DNA of 64,000 nt from Molanna angustata (GCA_963576475.1 OY754982.1:10442546-10506545); one strand, 5' to 3'. Positions 38,521 to 51,401 are shown, counted from the first letter of the stretch. Numbers and translations: made by a program. Notes: generated from the letters alone by a model not told the origin.

Positions 38521-40603
38521 TCTAATAGCTGATGTCCCCTACGTAGACATGTTAAAAAAATCATCGATTTTAAAATTTATTTGTGTATTATGTTTGTTTT
38601 ACACTGAGTATGTTATTTTTAGTATTATGCTTAGGAATATAATTAAGTGTTTTCAGTAGGTACCTATTAACTTGTTTAACCAATATGTGAATACCTTTTA
38701 TTACAAATAATCGTGAGTATACATTTTTTCTCACACATTAAGCGGTAGCCCTTTAAAGACCACATTATAAAAATAATGCCTATTTAATTATGTTAATTTG
38801 TAAACAAATTTTAATTTACAATTTTATGCGATTTTCATTTATGTCAGTTAGTATTATAAAATTATGTACAATGTCTTTATGCTTATCATAAAATTTAACC
38901 ACCGATGAATGGTAATTACAAAATTTTGAATTTTTAATTACTATGTAAATTATACAATGGTAATTTCTAATACTGAAATTTATAAGGAATTAATATTTTT
39001 CGTAATTATTCAATGTCCACTATCATAATATAGGTATATCTTTGTGATAACAATATATTTCAAATTATTAATTAAAATAATTCTATCACTCATTACTCTG
39101 TTCAATTAATGAACTATAATTTCACAATTATCAAACACAATTTATTTAATTAGATTTTCACTGAGTATAATTAGGTATGTGAATAATGTTTATATAATTA
39201 GTTTCGTTTGAATATTTTTCATTAAGTATAAAGTTTATGTTATTAGTTTAGGTATAAGTACATTTTTTATATGTGGTGGAAAATACTGCGTTGTAACATA
39301 CCTTATATTTTATATTATATGATTAGTGTCAGTGTATTTAATATGACAGTTATACATATTGTTTATAACATAATTTGCATGAAAATTATACATAATAATT
39401 AACCATAAGTGGTTAAGCAGTGTCAAATGACATACACATGAAGTGATGTATTCATTATTGTTTAAAGTAATAATTATTAATAATCTCTTTAAAATATTTA
39501 AATTAATATAATATTTACATTTTATTTTGTTTTTACTAATCCTTTGACCAATAAGTATTAATTACTTAATTTATTTAAAAAACGCTTCGTCGTTATATTG
39601 AAATGTAATATTTATGCTTGTAATTTAATATTATTTCCATTTATGCTATTTAATTACATTTATATTATAATGTTATGCTATCTGCATACCCTCGGCTTTG
39701 CTTGCTCTATCTTTTATGAATATTGTTTCATATATGAAACATAAATATTATAAATGAAAGGATTTCAAATGTATTACAAAATGTCTGTAAATATGAAAGT
39801 GGAATTTTTCTTTATTCAGACAATTACAACACATTCAGACAATTCTCACAATCAACCCTTGAGATGAGTCATTAACGAAAATGGCATTGTATAAATTGTC
39901 AAAAATTATTATTATTAGTATAAAGGTGGGGGGATAGAGAAAAAAATACACATTAGTAGGTATGTATGTCTCGTACGAAGATTGTACCTACATCCACATT
40001 AATTTATGTTATCGGTAGTCAGTGAGTAAATGTACCTACTCACCAATCTGCTATGTACGTCCCTGTATGTTTTACCACACAATCGTTTTAGGGATGACAA
40101 TATAAATTCTACTTTCATACAATCTTCCGCCACGTCCATGTCACACAAACATACACTGTTAACAACATAGACATTGTATCAAATAAAAATTGGTCGTTCG
40201 ATAACATTGTATAAAAATATATGAGCAGTATAATTTATATTTTGCATACAAATGATTATTGCACAGTTGTAACACGATATGTGTACGATTTTTACGAGTT
40301 TTCCTAAGTAGGTAGTAGCTACACCTTGTTTCTGATACAAATGCACGATTATATTAAATTGCTGGGTGTAAAAAATAATAAAAATGCTATATTGTGTATA
40401 GGACAATAAAAATAAAATTCATGGCTTCATTGCCTTTTTTTTATTCAAGATTTTGTTTCTCGATTTCATTAGGACATTATATTTTAATTTGTCGTAACGA
40501 CATACTTGAGGCGTTGAGGTATAGTGAGTAATTGAGTATACTGCTTATTTTAAAGATGGCATTCGATCAATTCTGATATTGAGAGGCAAACTATAACGCT
40601 TTC
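38521..40603. other. Unassigned, extremely AT-rich stretch
   Basis: 38590-39690 is the most AT-rich kilobase of the window, with repeated TAATTA and TATAAT words and no open frame. Nothing is recognised up to 40600. Confidence 0.4.
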
Positions 40604-41040
40604 CGTCATCGGACGAAGTATGCTCGGACGACTGACGTCTAAACGTATGTAAAAGAGAGTGCGTCCACTGCACTAGCGTCTGGCTCTAGAAAAAATAGGG
40701 ACAGAAATTCGCATGCGCACAAAAATTATACGGGATGCAATAAAATACGACAACGAAATAATAATATGATGTGTATATAAATCACATTTCCTTAAATTTT
40801 TTGGTTAGGTTCAGTTAGGCTTTAACAAGGATAGCGACTCGCGTGAGCGATTTGCTATATAAATTAAATGGAAATTGGTCGCAGGAAAAATGCTATCAAC
40901 ATCTTTGCCATTTGAGGTGAGGAAGTTTTTATTTATTCAGTTAAATATTTGTACGCACGCGTATTTCTGACTTCCGTCACTTGACCTGCCAGACGGCAGA
41001 CGCTTGTTTCCACTGCTACAACCGAAATCGTCCGATGACG
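40604..41040. mobile_element. TIR element with 13-bp perfect ends
   Basis: CGTCATCGGACGA at 40604-40616 and its exact reverse complement at 41028-41040. Inner segments (gcgtccactgca and gtttccactgct, cagacg) pair in part. The interior at 40802-40862 carries a block, atagcgactcgcgtgagcga, that recurs inverted at 62210-62280. No transposase. Confidence 0.65.
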
Positions 41041-41144
41041 CCCGATTAAAGCCGACCTTTTTCGCAAGTTTTCTCTACGTTGCCGGCCATTGATTGTCAA
41101 TGGTGGCTACACTGATTAATTTAAAGTTTTTATTATTTTTTTTA

Positions 41145-41195
41145 TTTTTAACATCTCGATAGAGACGAAGTAAAGTCAAGGGACCTACAGGGACA
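41145..41195 (-). repeat. Interspersed family K, fragment
   Basis: The minus strand carries ggtcccttga, then acttcgtctctatcgagatg, matching the right end of the copy at 31718-31835. Confidence 0.5.
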
Positions 41196-41394
41196 AATAC
41201 AGAACAATACAGACGAAATAAAGTCCTTATACATGAGGTGACAATGCTTTCACACAGATGGCACCCCTGTACCGCTCCAGATATATTCATTATTCAATTA
41301 AGTTCAATTTTGTCTTGTTTAATTTCTTGTACTTATGTGTATGTAAATCGAATATTTACAAACACATTGTTACAAAAAAGTTTATTCGACAATT

Positions 41395-41610
41395 CACATA
41401 GATGGCGATGGTTTTTTTCAGCTTATTTTAAAATGAAGAGATTTTCATGATTAAAATATATAGAACTTTTAAAAATTGAATTGATGGGGAACTCAATAAG
41501 AAGATATAGTTTTTGAACGTTGCGTAAGCGCTCCAAGGTGCCTTGAGTTCCTGGTTCTCCTACTATATCCCAACTTTGTCTCCATTAGTTGTTAAAATCC
41601 TATTTTAATT
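41395..41610 (+). repeat. Interspersed family K, copy 3
   Basis: Aligns with 12360-12640 (agatggcg, aaaatatatagaa, ggggaactcaataagaag, gaacgttgcg, gtgccttgagttcctggttc) but lacks the segment that holds the gatcacgttaacc motif. Confidence 0.7.
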
Positions 41611-42599
41611 GTTTATGTGTTTTCTCTCAGAAATCTACAGCTATAACTTATTTATTTTACATTACATTTATTGTATAAAAGTTGAGCCAAAGGTGCTTTC
41701 TTCAATTTAAATTAATGATTATACAGTAATTTATTGATTACATAGTTGAAAAATTCCTAAGAAAATACAAATTAAACGAAAATTTAAAAAGATAGATAAG
41801 AAAACAAAGATTTGCACATATACAGTTAATGAGTAGGTATGTTTCAGGATGAGTAGGAGGGATATTTAGTGAATGAAGAAATTTAGTGAAAATCTTGTCA
41901 TAAATTAATATCACAGGAAAAATATCCAATGCTTGCGTATATGATACTAACAAAAAAAATCCAAGAAGTTTATTCGTTGTTTGTTTGTGCTCATTATTTT
42001 GTAATATTTCAAAGGATAATTGTTTAATACGATATAAACGTGGAAACATACACTTGAATAATACAATATAACTGACTTCATGTCTGTAACAACTAAGCAA
42101 ATATAATGATGGTATTACTTAAGGCAGGCGGCGCGCGGCGATTGTAATTTTACGGCCGAAAGAGTTTGATGCTCATCGTATTTTATCTCAATCAACTGAG
42201 GTGACATTTATATAGCACATTTATGATTGAGCCTGTAAAATACAAAGATATTATATTATTGTGTTACTTTGAGGCAGATAGTTAAAGCATGCAACCAATC
42301 GTGCCGTGCTGACAGGAATACCGTGGGATTACAACAAATAATTTGGGAGTCTTGTTATTTTTGAATTTAGGTTTTATTAAACCCGTCAAAATGAAACAAT
42401 TTTATCATACATTTCTAATATTTTTTTGAACCTCCAAAATTTCTCTTGGATATGTTCATAAGGTGCTCAATGTTAGTACCTATTATAATATATATCTTGG
42501 GAAACGTTAAGCATTTTAGATCTTTTCCATTTACTTAGACGACTGACTAAATAATATATATGAAAGTATTTACATCATTATTTTATACCCTATCTGTTA
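41611..42599. other. Unassigned stretch
   Basis: No gene supported. The 120-codon minus frame at 41738-42100 has no recognisable motif. Confidence 0.3.
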
Positions 42600-42832
42600 G
42601 TCCAACTGTCGATTTGTATACCTTAATCCTGTGTGAGAGAATTGTATGGACTGAAATTCACAGTATTCTATCTTGACATACATGTTTTTTCGAGGAAAAT
42701 AAAGTATTTCAATATATTCTATAACATGATGTGTTTAAGTTGGATTTAAGGTTTTCAATTTTGGTACGTATTCTTCAACTACACATACTATCGCCGTCGA
42801 CAGACAGATCTCATGTGTTTCATGAAATTAGT
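42600..42832 (+). mobile_element. Interspersed family H, fragment
   Basis: Contains tatcttgacatacat and the right end ctatcgccgtcgacag, then CATGTgttTCATG, diverged from the copy ending at 43994. Confidence 0.55.
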
Positions 42833-42984
42833 ATAATCATTCGTTCCATCTTTCAGTGAAATGACAATGTTTCTACTAATTTATTCAGGACTGAACTGAC
42901 TTTCTAATATCGAATTTGTCTATGTAAATTATATGTAATATTCATTCCTTTAGCGTCGTGTTGTCTTGCGGTGTTTGATTATAT

Positions 42985-43994
42985 TCCAACTGTCGATTTG
43001 TTCAGGAGAACTTTGTTCTCTTAACATATCGACAATGTTTCAAGCCAGAATACGCGAGAATTGTATGGAGAGGTCTACTTTTTTCACGGCTTTTCCAACT
43101 TTGAAGTCAAAAAACACCAACTTAGAGGCTTCGCAGCATATATGTTCCATAGACGGATTTACTCAGAATTCGGAGTAGAAAATTTCGTGTGTCTGTGTGT
43201 CTGTGTGTCAGTGTGTCTGTTTGTGTGTGTGTGTGTGTCCGTCCCCCCTTATAACTTTTGATCCGCTCAATTTACAGAGCCCAAAATTTCAGAATATATA
43301 CACAGTTATAGGCCTACAAAACTTTTTTACTCAAAATTTTGAATTTTTGTTTCAGTCAGGGGTTATCAACTTTTGAATTTTTATTTAATTTTTCCATATA
43401 TCTCAGAAACCATAAAAGTTAGAACTCTGAAAATTGGTACAAACATAGACAAATACAAAATCTCAAATTAGTTTTTTCAAAAAAATTCCAGGGTTTCTCA
43501 AACATTTTTTATTAAGAAAAGTATTTTTTTTATGATAAATTTATGAGTTTAACTGCCTATATTTCCAAACTTTTTAAAAATATCGAAAAAAGCCGAAACA
43601 CCCCAACTAGATAATTTAATTTTCTATAAAAAATATTAACATTGTATTTGTACATCTCAAATTTTTTTTAACAATTTTTATAAAAATTGAATTTAGTGAC
43701 GACATCGCTTCATACAATTTATATGGCAGTCGCCTATACACAATATGTAAGAAGACTTAATAGTTTGATAGGATTTTAATATCCAAACAAACATACAGAA
43801 CCATCATGCTGTTTTCATATCCCGGGAAGGAAAAGAGGACTGACCTCCATACTGTCCTATCTTGACATACATACCAACAAGTGTTAAAATTTTCAATAAT
43901 TTGGATTTATGGGTTTATAGTTTGATTTTTATTCTTCAACTATACATATAATCGCTATCGACAGTTGGATCTCATGTGTTACATGCAACTAGTT
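42985..43994 (+). mobile_element. Interspersed family H, longest copy
   Basis: Shares its left part (caactgtcgatttgt, aacaccaacttagaggctt, a GT-rich run at 43185-43240, cttttgatccgct) with 9236-9480. The right end is atcgctatcgacagttggat, a hairpin CATGTgttACATG and CAACTAGT. About 1 kb without coding capacity. No terminal inverted repeats were found. Confidence 0.6.
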
Positions 43995-44509
43995 ATTTTT
44001 CGTTAATTTGCGAAAACATCAAAAGTTTTAATTATAAATATGTATGTAATTGAAAGAGATATACTATTAAATTATTGTTTTTACTGAAGTTTAATATTAT
44101 TCATCTCAATCTATACAAATATTAGATGAAACTTAGTAAATTTTATAGGAAGAAATAATATTCCTTCTGAATTCTTTATTTTTTTCCTTCCTTATCTTTT
44201 CAGCCTTCCTTCCTTACAGTTTCTTATTGTCAACTTACATCTTATACATTTTTTTTATTATGCAATAATAATTCTTCATCTTCTGCGAATCGTCACGCAC
44301 ACTACCATAAACCTTCTCCAATCAAGATGGTCATCGTAAATAAAATTGGCGGGAAAGGCTCTGTTCCAAATTTTAAGTCCCAACATCAAATCTCGCAAAT
44401 TTATCGGCGTAATCCCTTCCACGGGAATCAAAAATGTAAAAACATTTGGACTATGCCTTTTGATATCACGACACACATCCTCGTATTCCTTAACAATTAT
44501 TCATCTTGA
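43995..44509. other. Unassigned stretch
   Basis: No recognised gene. Composition becomes balanced from about 44280. Confidence 0.35.
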
Positions 44510-44790
44510 TTTCTGACCCGTTGAGCGCCCGTCACAATATATCACGCGTAATCTCGCAATGTACTCGACTCGGAGACGACGACACAAAAAGGTCCTTGTT
44601 GTTTCTTCGAGGTGTTTTTGTTGCCCCTCTGTGAGGGTCTTCCCCTTTCTCCCCGGCGTCCCCGGATCAATTCATCATGATATCAAGTCCCTTAAGCTTG
44701 GATTAAATGTGAAAAGTCACACACAATGGCCCTTGAATTGTTATTTATGCGCTCCACCAAACTAACGACATTATAATAATACTTTTTTGT
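44510..44790. other. GC-richer single-copy block
   Basis: A clear compositional island with no recognised repeat and no domain in the short open frames. Candidates are a conserved non-coding element or an unrecognised exon. No supporting splice sites. Confidence 0.3.
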
Positions 44791-46399
44791 GTGTACCTCT
44801 ACGGCCCAAAGTCCCCGGTTCAGTGACATCGAGGGAATTCTGGTATTGGTACCTACCTTAAGTCAGTTATTCAAATAGTTAGTGTGATGATGCTCAGGAA
44901 GAAGAGGGTTATGTTATCATTAAAATCAGCTTTGTCTTTTGTCTTGTGTGTTTTCTTGTTTGATCTGTAAAAATTAAAAGAGTACAAAAACAGTTTCTTA
45001 GTCATTCAGATTATAAAACTAATACACATTGTTCCAATTATTCTACTCGCTGTAAACAATATATGCTCCATTCGCTACATACATGAATGTCGTTCAATAA
45101 GTGACCTTGTGTATCTGCACACTATTTTAAATAATCTCGTTGACTCCCCATATTTACTAGGATAAATAAATCTAAGAGTTCCTACGCGATTCTCCGGAAA
45201 TAATTATCTCTTCAGTATTCCGGCAGTACTTAATAATTAGGTACACAAAAAAAAATGTTTATCATAAGACCTTGCTCCAAATTAAACTGTGGAAATATAT
45301 TTTTTTCCGAATCATCTTGGGTATTTAAGCAATGTCTACAAAGCAACTTAACATTGCAATCAACTTTTCTTCCTAAATGTATGTACGTGTGTGTATGTAT
45401 GTGAATATGTAAATATTTATTTATTTATGGGATAAATACATCCTTATAAGATAAACAGAGAAAATACTATGAAATAAAAAAAGACAGACCAATTACTTTT
45501 GTCCACAATCGATGTACATGAAATAATCATAGAAGTATGTACCTACCATACAACATAAAACAAATCCAAATATACTCAAACTTATTACATATTCATAATA
45601 TATTTCACACATTTGCCCGTGACGGGAAAGTAAGGGATATGGACCTAATATTATAATTCATTATAGCGTCGTGGTGGCATGTAGTAATATTGTTAATCTT
45701 TCCTTTTTATCATTTTGATTCAGATTCACCATCATTCATGTATGTTAATTGCTTTTATAAAATTTGTTTTACATTTTCTGGTCTTTATGTGGGTAATTAA
45801 TTGTCTTATTTAATGTATTTTGTGTGTAATTGTGACTGTTTGTAACCGTAACATAAATAAATGATACCCGAAAAATGACCATAGTATTTTTCTGTTCATT
45901 TTCAACGAAAAATCAAATCTTATTTACTGTCGAACCTAGTTTGATTCTAAATGATATCTTGGGAACGCGTCCAAAAGAATTAAAGCTCTCATTTTAAAAC
46001 AGACATTCGTATTAGGCTGTAGGTGAGACGACGTTTTGTTCTGATAGTCGCAACAGCTTGTAACATAAAAGCCGGTACATTCTTCAACAGCAATAAATAC
46101 ATGAAAATTTATTGTTTCTACCTTATGTTGTGTGTGTGTGTGTATCCATAGCGATCCGTTGTAATTTATTGTATTACAAAATAACTGGCGTGTGTTGTGT
46201 TTGTAAAGAACGAATCCTACGCTCAAATTCCTGCCGCTTATGCATGCTCCAGTTAGTGATGAGCGAAATCAATCTTGGTCTTGTGCTTAATTCAAACACC
46301 ATAACGGCATGCATCAATGTGTGACCGAATCAATTGCAAACCGCATAAGTCCGATCTTCTTACAAATCTGTATCAATTCAAAAAAGACGAACAATAAGA
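44791..46399. other. Unassigned stretch
   Basis: Contains an ATTT-type tail-like run at 45415-45430 and a GT run at about 46130-46142. No gene supported. Confidence 0.35.
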
Positions 46400-46777
46400 T
46401 ACAGTAGACGAACAAATAATAATCTTGGAGGACATGGTTGTGGGTTCATCTGACATTGGGCATCTCTTCTATCACAACAGAGTCACTCAATCTCAACACC
46501 CATTCATAGTAAACCTTCTTCAACATACACGAACCAGTCGCTTTTCGAATAATTGTTTTATGAATACAGCAACTCGGCTATGGAACCATCTTCCGAATTC
46601 TGTCTATTCGCCTTCTACGACCCGGGTCTTATTGAGATCCGAATTCATATTCGGATCCTGGTAGATTGCAAACCCTCCCCAACGCTACATAATGCTCTTC
46701 TTCGGAATGTAGTTGACACATTTTATCTTAAAAATACCAAAATTGCATGTTTTCATATAATTTAAGCCCATTATACA
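46400..46777 (+). mobile_element. LINE reverse-transcriptase C-terminus and 3' UTR
   Basis: From about 46425 the frame reads HPFIVNLLQ, TSRFSNNCFMNTATRLWNHL and PNSVYSP, the F....F...T..LWN.LP.SV block that closes Jockey/CR1-type ORF2 proteins. The 3' part contains gattgcaaaccctccccaac, shared with 38448-38520. 5'-truncated; the open frame ends at 46664. It stops against the foldback element that starts at 46782. Confidence 0.7.
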
Positions 46778-46781
46778 TTAA

Positions 46782-47468
46782 GGGGGGAGGGGGACTGCTG
46801 CCAACGTACCTATTTTTCAATTTGATATACCATCATTATTTCTTATCAAATCGTTTTTAAAAAAATAATTTAGATATTTTGGGTATTAATAAATAAAAAT
46901 ATATCTTTACTTTTTGATAATGTTCTGTATAAATTCTTGTAGAAAAATAATGGCATTCCACGATTTTCAGCGTTTATCTTATATTTTTAATAAAATATAA
47001 GGCGTAGTTCAACATATTTTTTTAATTAAAGAAGACAAACATATCTAGAAAAATATGATGTTACGTTGCATTAATGCTTCAGGTTTAGTAAATAAACCTA
47101 AAAAACATTTATTTTCCATTTAGCGCCATTGCGAAATAAAAGTTTTTTTGGTTTATTAACTTAACCTGATGCATTAATGCAACGTAACATCGTATTTTTC
47201 CAGATATTTTGATCTTCTTTAATTTATAAAAAAAATATAATGCTCTATACCTTACAGTTTTTTAGAAATTTAAGATAAATGTCAAAAATCGGGGTATGCT
47301 TATTATTTTCCTATAAGAATAATTACAGAACATAATTAAAAAGTTAAGGTATATTTTTCTTTATTAATATCCAAACTAACTAGGTTATTTTTTTCAAAAT
47401 GATTCGTTAAGTAATAATGATGGTATATCAAATTGAAAAAAAAGGTACGTTGGCAGCAGTCACCCTCT
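46782..47468. mobile_element. Foldback element F, copy 1 (left TTAA flank)
   Basis: Ends ggggactgctgccaacgtacc-like and ggtacgttggcagcagtc are inverted, and the arms continue inward for over 300 bases: ttttcagcgtttatctta pairs with aagataaatgtcaaaaatc, and cgttgcattaatgc occurs in both orientations. TTAA sits at 46778-46781; the right TTAA is lost. The centre contains tttagcgcca. No coding sequence. A piggyBac-type TTAA duplication is inferred from copy 2. Confidence 0.85.
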
Positions 47469-48439
47469 GCGTTCTGCTAAAGAGAATTCTGCGTTGAGAC
47501 TTTGTTTCGTTTATCTAATGCAACGATTCATTAAATATGTGATTTAATATTATCCCGGTCTTACTTATGCACATCACCATTTTTGGTACCATCTATGGCA
47601 TAGGAATACTTAATTACCTGTGTTTAGCTAATTAACCAATATGCTCGTTGGCAACGCATCAGTTTTGTCAGTTAACATCGAAATAATTAACTAATTTGAT
47701 TTCAACTGAGGAATACAAGATTCGACAAGTGAATTTCGCATTTACTTAACGAAACTTCTCTTCAAACTTTGTACATAGAGGGGTGTATACTAAAGACCTA
47801 CCATACACTTTGAATTTAACTGGCAAACTTTTCCCTGGAACACAGTTCCCGCCCTTAATACATCTCGCATTGTGTAATCTAATATGTATTTTGTTTTATT
47901 AATTGTATTAAATGTCGCGTTTAGTTCGCATATTTATCAAAAGACAAAATTCTTACAATTTAAATTAATGTAAATGATTTTGATATGTTTACAAATTCAT
48001 TCAAAACAGACTTCCATATTAAGTATTTGATTGAAATTGATTATTATTTATTTAATTTTATTATGGAGAGTTTTTTAGCAAATTATAAATTGTAGAACAA
48101 TGTTATGTGAATGGACAAAAAAAATTATGTCAATATTTATTTTGTTCTTATGGCTTGTATCAATAAAATATTTAGGAATATTATTTTGTTTTTTTTTTTA
48201 ACATTCGAATACTGAAGAATCATATAAGAGAAATTTAGAATTTATTACGAATGTCTTTGGATTGTGAGCTACTTTTTAAGTTCAATCAGTTGTAATAAAA
48301 AGTTCATTACTAGTTGGTGGTTCGTTGAAATGTAATATTGTGCATCTTATGTAAATTCTAAAACAAATACACTTGTACGTTCTGCAATAATGCATACATT
48401 GCACTCGCGTTTAAATGCTTTTGCTAGAAGTAATTGGGA
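47469..48439. other. Unassigned stretch
   Basis: AT-rich, nothing recognised. Confidence 0.35.
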
Positions 48440-48970
48440 AAGACATTGCTCATAATGCTTTCGTTGGGTTTAATTCGAGTTTACCGCAAATACAGCAAAG
48501 CGCATCGAGCGCCCCACTCTTTAACACTAATCGCGAAAGACATGCACAATAATGGTTGCACTTTACTCTAATGGGGCACATCTCAACCTCCGTCGTGGGC
48601 AGGGTGCACGGGACGCCGCGCCGAGCGACCTGCCCCATCCCACGAGCGACCGACCTCACTCCACAAGTAACTCGCCTCACTCCACAAGCCACCGACCCCA
48701 TCCCGCTCTCAAATTGACCGACTCTAGTGGTCACCACACTCCAAACTTTTCCATTGCATTCTAGAAACTTCTTCACAAATACAGCCGTTTTTCCGGGACG
48801 TAAGTGGCCTTTATGCCGTTGCATTGTCGAGTGGTTAGCTGAAAATGCCTCATCGAGGGCTGTTTAATGCTTTATGCGACATCTGGCAGTGATGTCTGCG
48901 ACGATGGCTTTTCAGATGCCCGTTGTACGTTGCCTTATTGTTTTCATTCTTGAATCTACCATTATATCCA
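48440..48970. other. GC-rich island with a 21-bp minisatellite and a 124-codon open frame
   Basis: Four 21-bp units of the type cgacctgccccatcccacga lie at about 48627-48710. On the minus strand an open frame (48450-48824) reads through them as GV.RV..GVRSVARG-like repeats, between more ordinary N- and C-terminal parts (HLRPGKTAVFVKKFLECNG; SRLVLKSGALDALCCICG). I recognise no family. A cgtaagt word at about 48798 resembles a splice donor on the plus strand. It could be an exon, or a GC-rich non-coding element in which the repeat happens to keep frame. Confidence 0.3.
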
Positions 48971-49528
48971 CGATGCGAAATGAGTTTTCCGACTTTTCTG
49001 TCTTTTTTTTTCTACAGTTGGCATCCCTTCACGGCATTGTTAACTATTCATTCAGTCGGATTCAGCTTTAATATTTGTCTTGTCTTCCCATTGTACGCTG
49101 AAAAATCACGCGGTACTTCTGAATAATTTCGTCGCTTCCGTTTCTATACGAGTCCATTCGTATAGAAAATTATTTGTATTCAAGAAATATTTCTTCGTCG
49201 TACAAGACTTGTTATAATATCCTATATTATTCAGTGGTTTCGAATAAATATTGTTATTTCTACAAGTTCAATGAACAAATAATACTTTTAGTACATATCG
49301 AATTATCAATTCAACATTTTAAAATAATAATAGGTTCATGTATTGAGACAAGAAGTATACAAATAACAGTTCATTGACAAAAATATTTATTTATAAAACA
49401 ACTATTCGTTTCAATAGGACCATGCTCAGTTATGTTGCAGGAGAACAAGCCTCCAGCAGCTGAGTTTTAGTACGATTCCATTTAATGAATTATACTTTTT
49501 GCTCTGCTACTTTATCGTGAAAATTCAC
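48971..49528. other. Unassigned stretch
   Basis: No recognised gene or repeat. Confidence 0.35.
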
Positions 49529-49531
49529 TTA

Positions 49532-50319
49532 CGGGCTATTTCACCACCTTTGGATAAAGTTCTAGATAACTATCCATAAGATAAATTTATCTTAAGGATA
49601 AATGAAGCGAGCGTTTCACCACCTTCAAATTTCTTACAGATTGTTATCCGACGGATAAAGGGTGGCAACGTTGTAATTTCATCTATTTCAATGGTCTTGT
49701 CTATGGGTTGATAAAGCTGTCACATTGTAAATCGTAAAGTAAAAAGTCGCAGTAAACAACGGTAAATAAACACGCGGTCAAAACGAACACGTGGACACAA
49801 AACAAGATATTTCAAATATTTTGAGAATGTATAAAAGAGAAAGAACTACGAATTTCTGAGAGAATGACATCAACGTGTTGGTGGATTTAGTTTGTCAGCA
49901 TAAAAATGTTATAGAAAATAAGATATAAGAAAAAATAATTTCTTTTGTGAGTCCTAAAATGTTCTGTGCAGACGTTTTCGTCAATCTAAGCCTCGCCTTG
50001 AAATCAATATTGTCGAACTCCGAAAAATAATATTTTCGCATTTGGAATAAATCTCTGACGCCGATTTTGTCTCGTATTATGTAAAAATACGATATCATCG
50101 TCGATTTGGTCATAAATTTCGATCATTTAAAAAATAACTTGTACTCAGTTTAACTTATCTATCACTTATCGCGAACCTATTCCGCTAGACAACATATCTA
50201 GAACTTTATCCATGGGATAGAGCTATCAGAGAGTCGTGAAACGCATTTTTCGGTTTATCCGTTAGATTTGTGTTAGATTGGCTATCGGGCACTTTATCCA
50301 GAGGTGGTGAAATAGCCCG
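49532..50319 (-). mobile_element. PIF/Harbinger-type element with transposase remnant
   Basis: Termini CGGGCTATTTCACCACC and its exact reverse complement are flanked by TTA on both sides (49529-49531, 50320-50322), the 3-bp target duplication typical of PIF/Harbinger, whose ends often start GGGC. Inner termini also pair (tggataaagt with actttatcca). A minus-strand frame at 49895-50113 reads SEFDNIDFKARLRLTKTSAQ, then NILGLTKEI. This resembles the F.RF.L.K..V..L...I start of Harbinger (HARBI1-like) transposases. The catalytic DDE part is absent, so the copy is an internally deleted derivative. Confidence 0.75.
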
Positions 50320-50379
50320 TTAATTGATAATTGTGATACACCTTATATATAGATAGATATATTATATGGAGAGATATGG

Positions 50380-50425
50380 GGGAGGCCTACGTTCAACAGT
50401 GGACAGAAATGTCTGTATTAGGAAA
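50380..50425 (+). mobile_element. RTE LINE 3'-terminal fragment
   Basis: gggggaggcctacgttcaac followed by agtggac is the characteristic 3'-end motif of lepidopteran RTE-type elements as I recall them. No coding part remains. Confidence 0.55.
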
Positions 50426-50589
50426 GGATACACCTTTGTGATATCGATAATGGAGGAATTCTGTTTTTTGTGTTTTTTTTTTCTATTTCGAAATTTATTC
50501 CTTAAACTATATTTAAAAATGTTTCTTTTTATCTGCATTTCTAAAAATTTATAGAATTGCAAACTTTATCAACTTACTACTTAGTTACT

Positions 50590-50770
50590 TCCGATGGCCA
50601 TATAACTCCGGTAGAGCTTTAGCCTCCTGAACAATTGATTTCCATGCCTTCCTGTCAGCTGCAGTGGACTCCTAATCATCACAAGCATTCAGCACGTTCA
50701 GATCTCGGGTAACATTGTCCATCAATCTCTACCTTGGTCTTCCCAGGGGTCTCAAAAACGGGAAAAACTC
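50590..50770 (-). mobile_element. RTE-like LINE C-terminal fragment
   Basis: The minus strand reads RPLGRPR, a stop, RLMDNVTRDLNVL, then AADRKAWKSIVQEAKALPEL. GRPR.RW.DNV..DL......A.DR..W...V..A is the C-terminal tail of RTE-type proteins. Stops disrupt it. Confidence 0.65.
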
Positions 50771-51401
50771 TGATATTGATATTTTCAATATTTCCTATTT
50801 TCAAATTTTAGGTAGGTAATGGAATGTTTCTTTGAAAAACAAAGAATATGCATAAAACACATTATACAAATCACAACTTTTCTACTAGAGATTTATACAT
50901 AGTTTTATAATTTTTCTCGAGAATATGAGGAAGGACATTAATATTTTTGGCAGAATTACTTAAACTTATTTTGTCGGAACATAATATCGTTTTCGTTCTT
51001 TGTGCATTCGTTAGATTTTATAGCTACGTTAGAAACGATGAAGGACTTTCTATTGTTTTCGATAGTTATTTATACCTGTTCCTACATGATCATATATTAA
51101 TTTATTTGAAATAAATATAAGAAACTATATATGTACGTACATATCACGTCCGATTTACATTGAATGGAGAACATTTAGCGTTTAAACTCCGGTATGGTTG
51201 TATCCCATCTTCGATCATTTAGGATTCTTTATTTCTTTTCTCGGAGTTTAAAAATAAACCAAGGGAAGATCCCCAAAACTTTTGGCTACCTTGAAATGAT
51301 CTTATATTCAAATCCACTGGCGCATCCGTCGGTAGTTGTCTCATCAAATTAATAAAAAAAACTTAAACGAACCAAATTCTTGATGGAACTCCATAGGAAA
51401 T
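50771..51401. other. Unassigned stretch
   Basis: Ends with gaaccaaattcttgatggaa, whose relative gaacgaaagctcttgatgga is at 51757, inside the insertion at 51740-52045. Otherwise nothing is recognised. Confidence 0.35.

Noticed and set aside
41738..42100. 120-codon minus-strand open frame
   Set aside because: No recognisable domain or coding bias; likely chance in AT-rich DNA.
43180..43245. Coding CVCVSV-type repeats
   Set aside because: Translation of a GT-rich microsatellite within family H.
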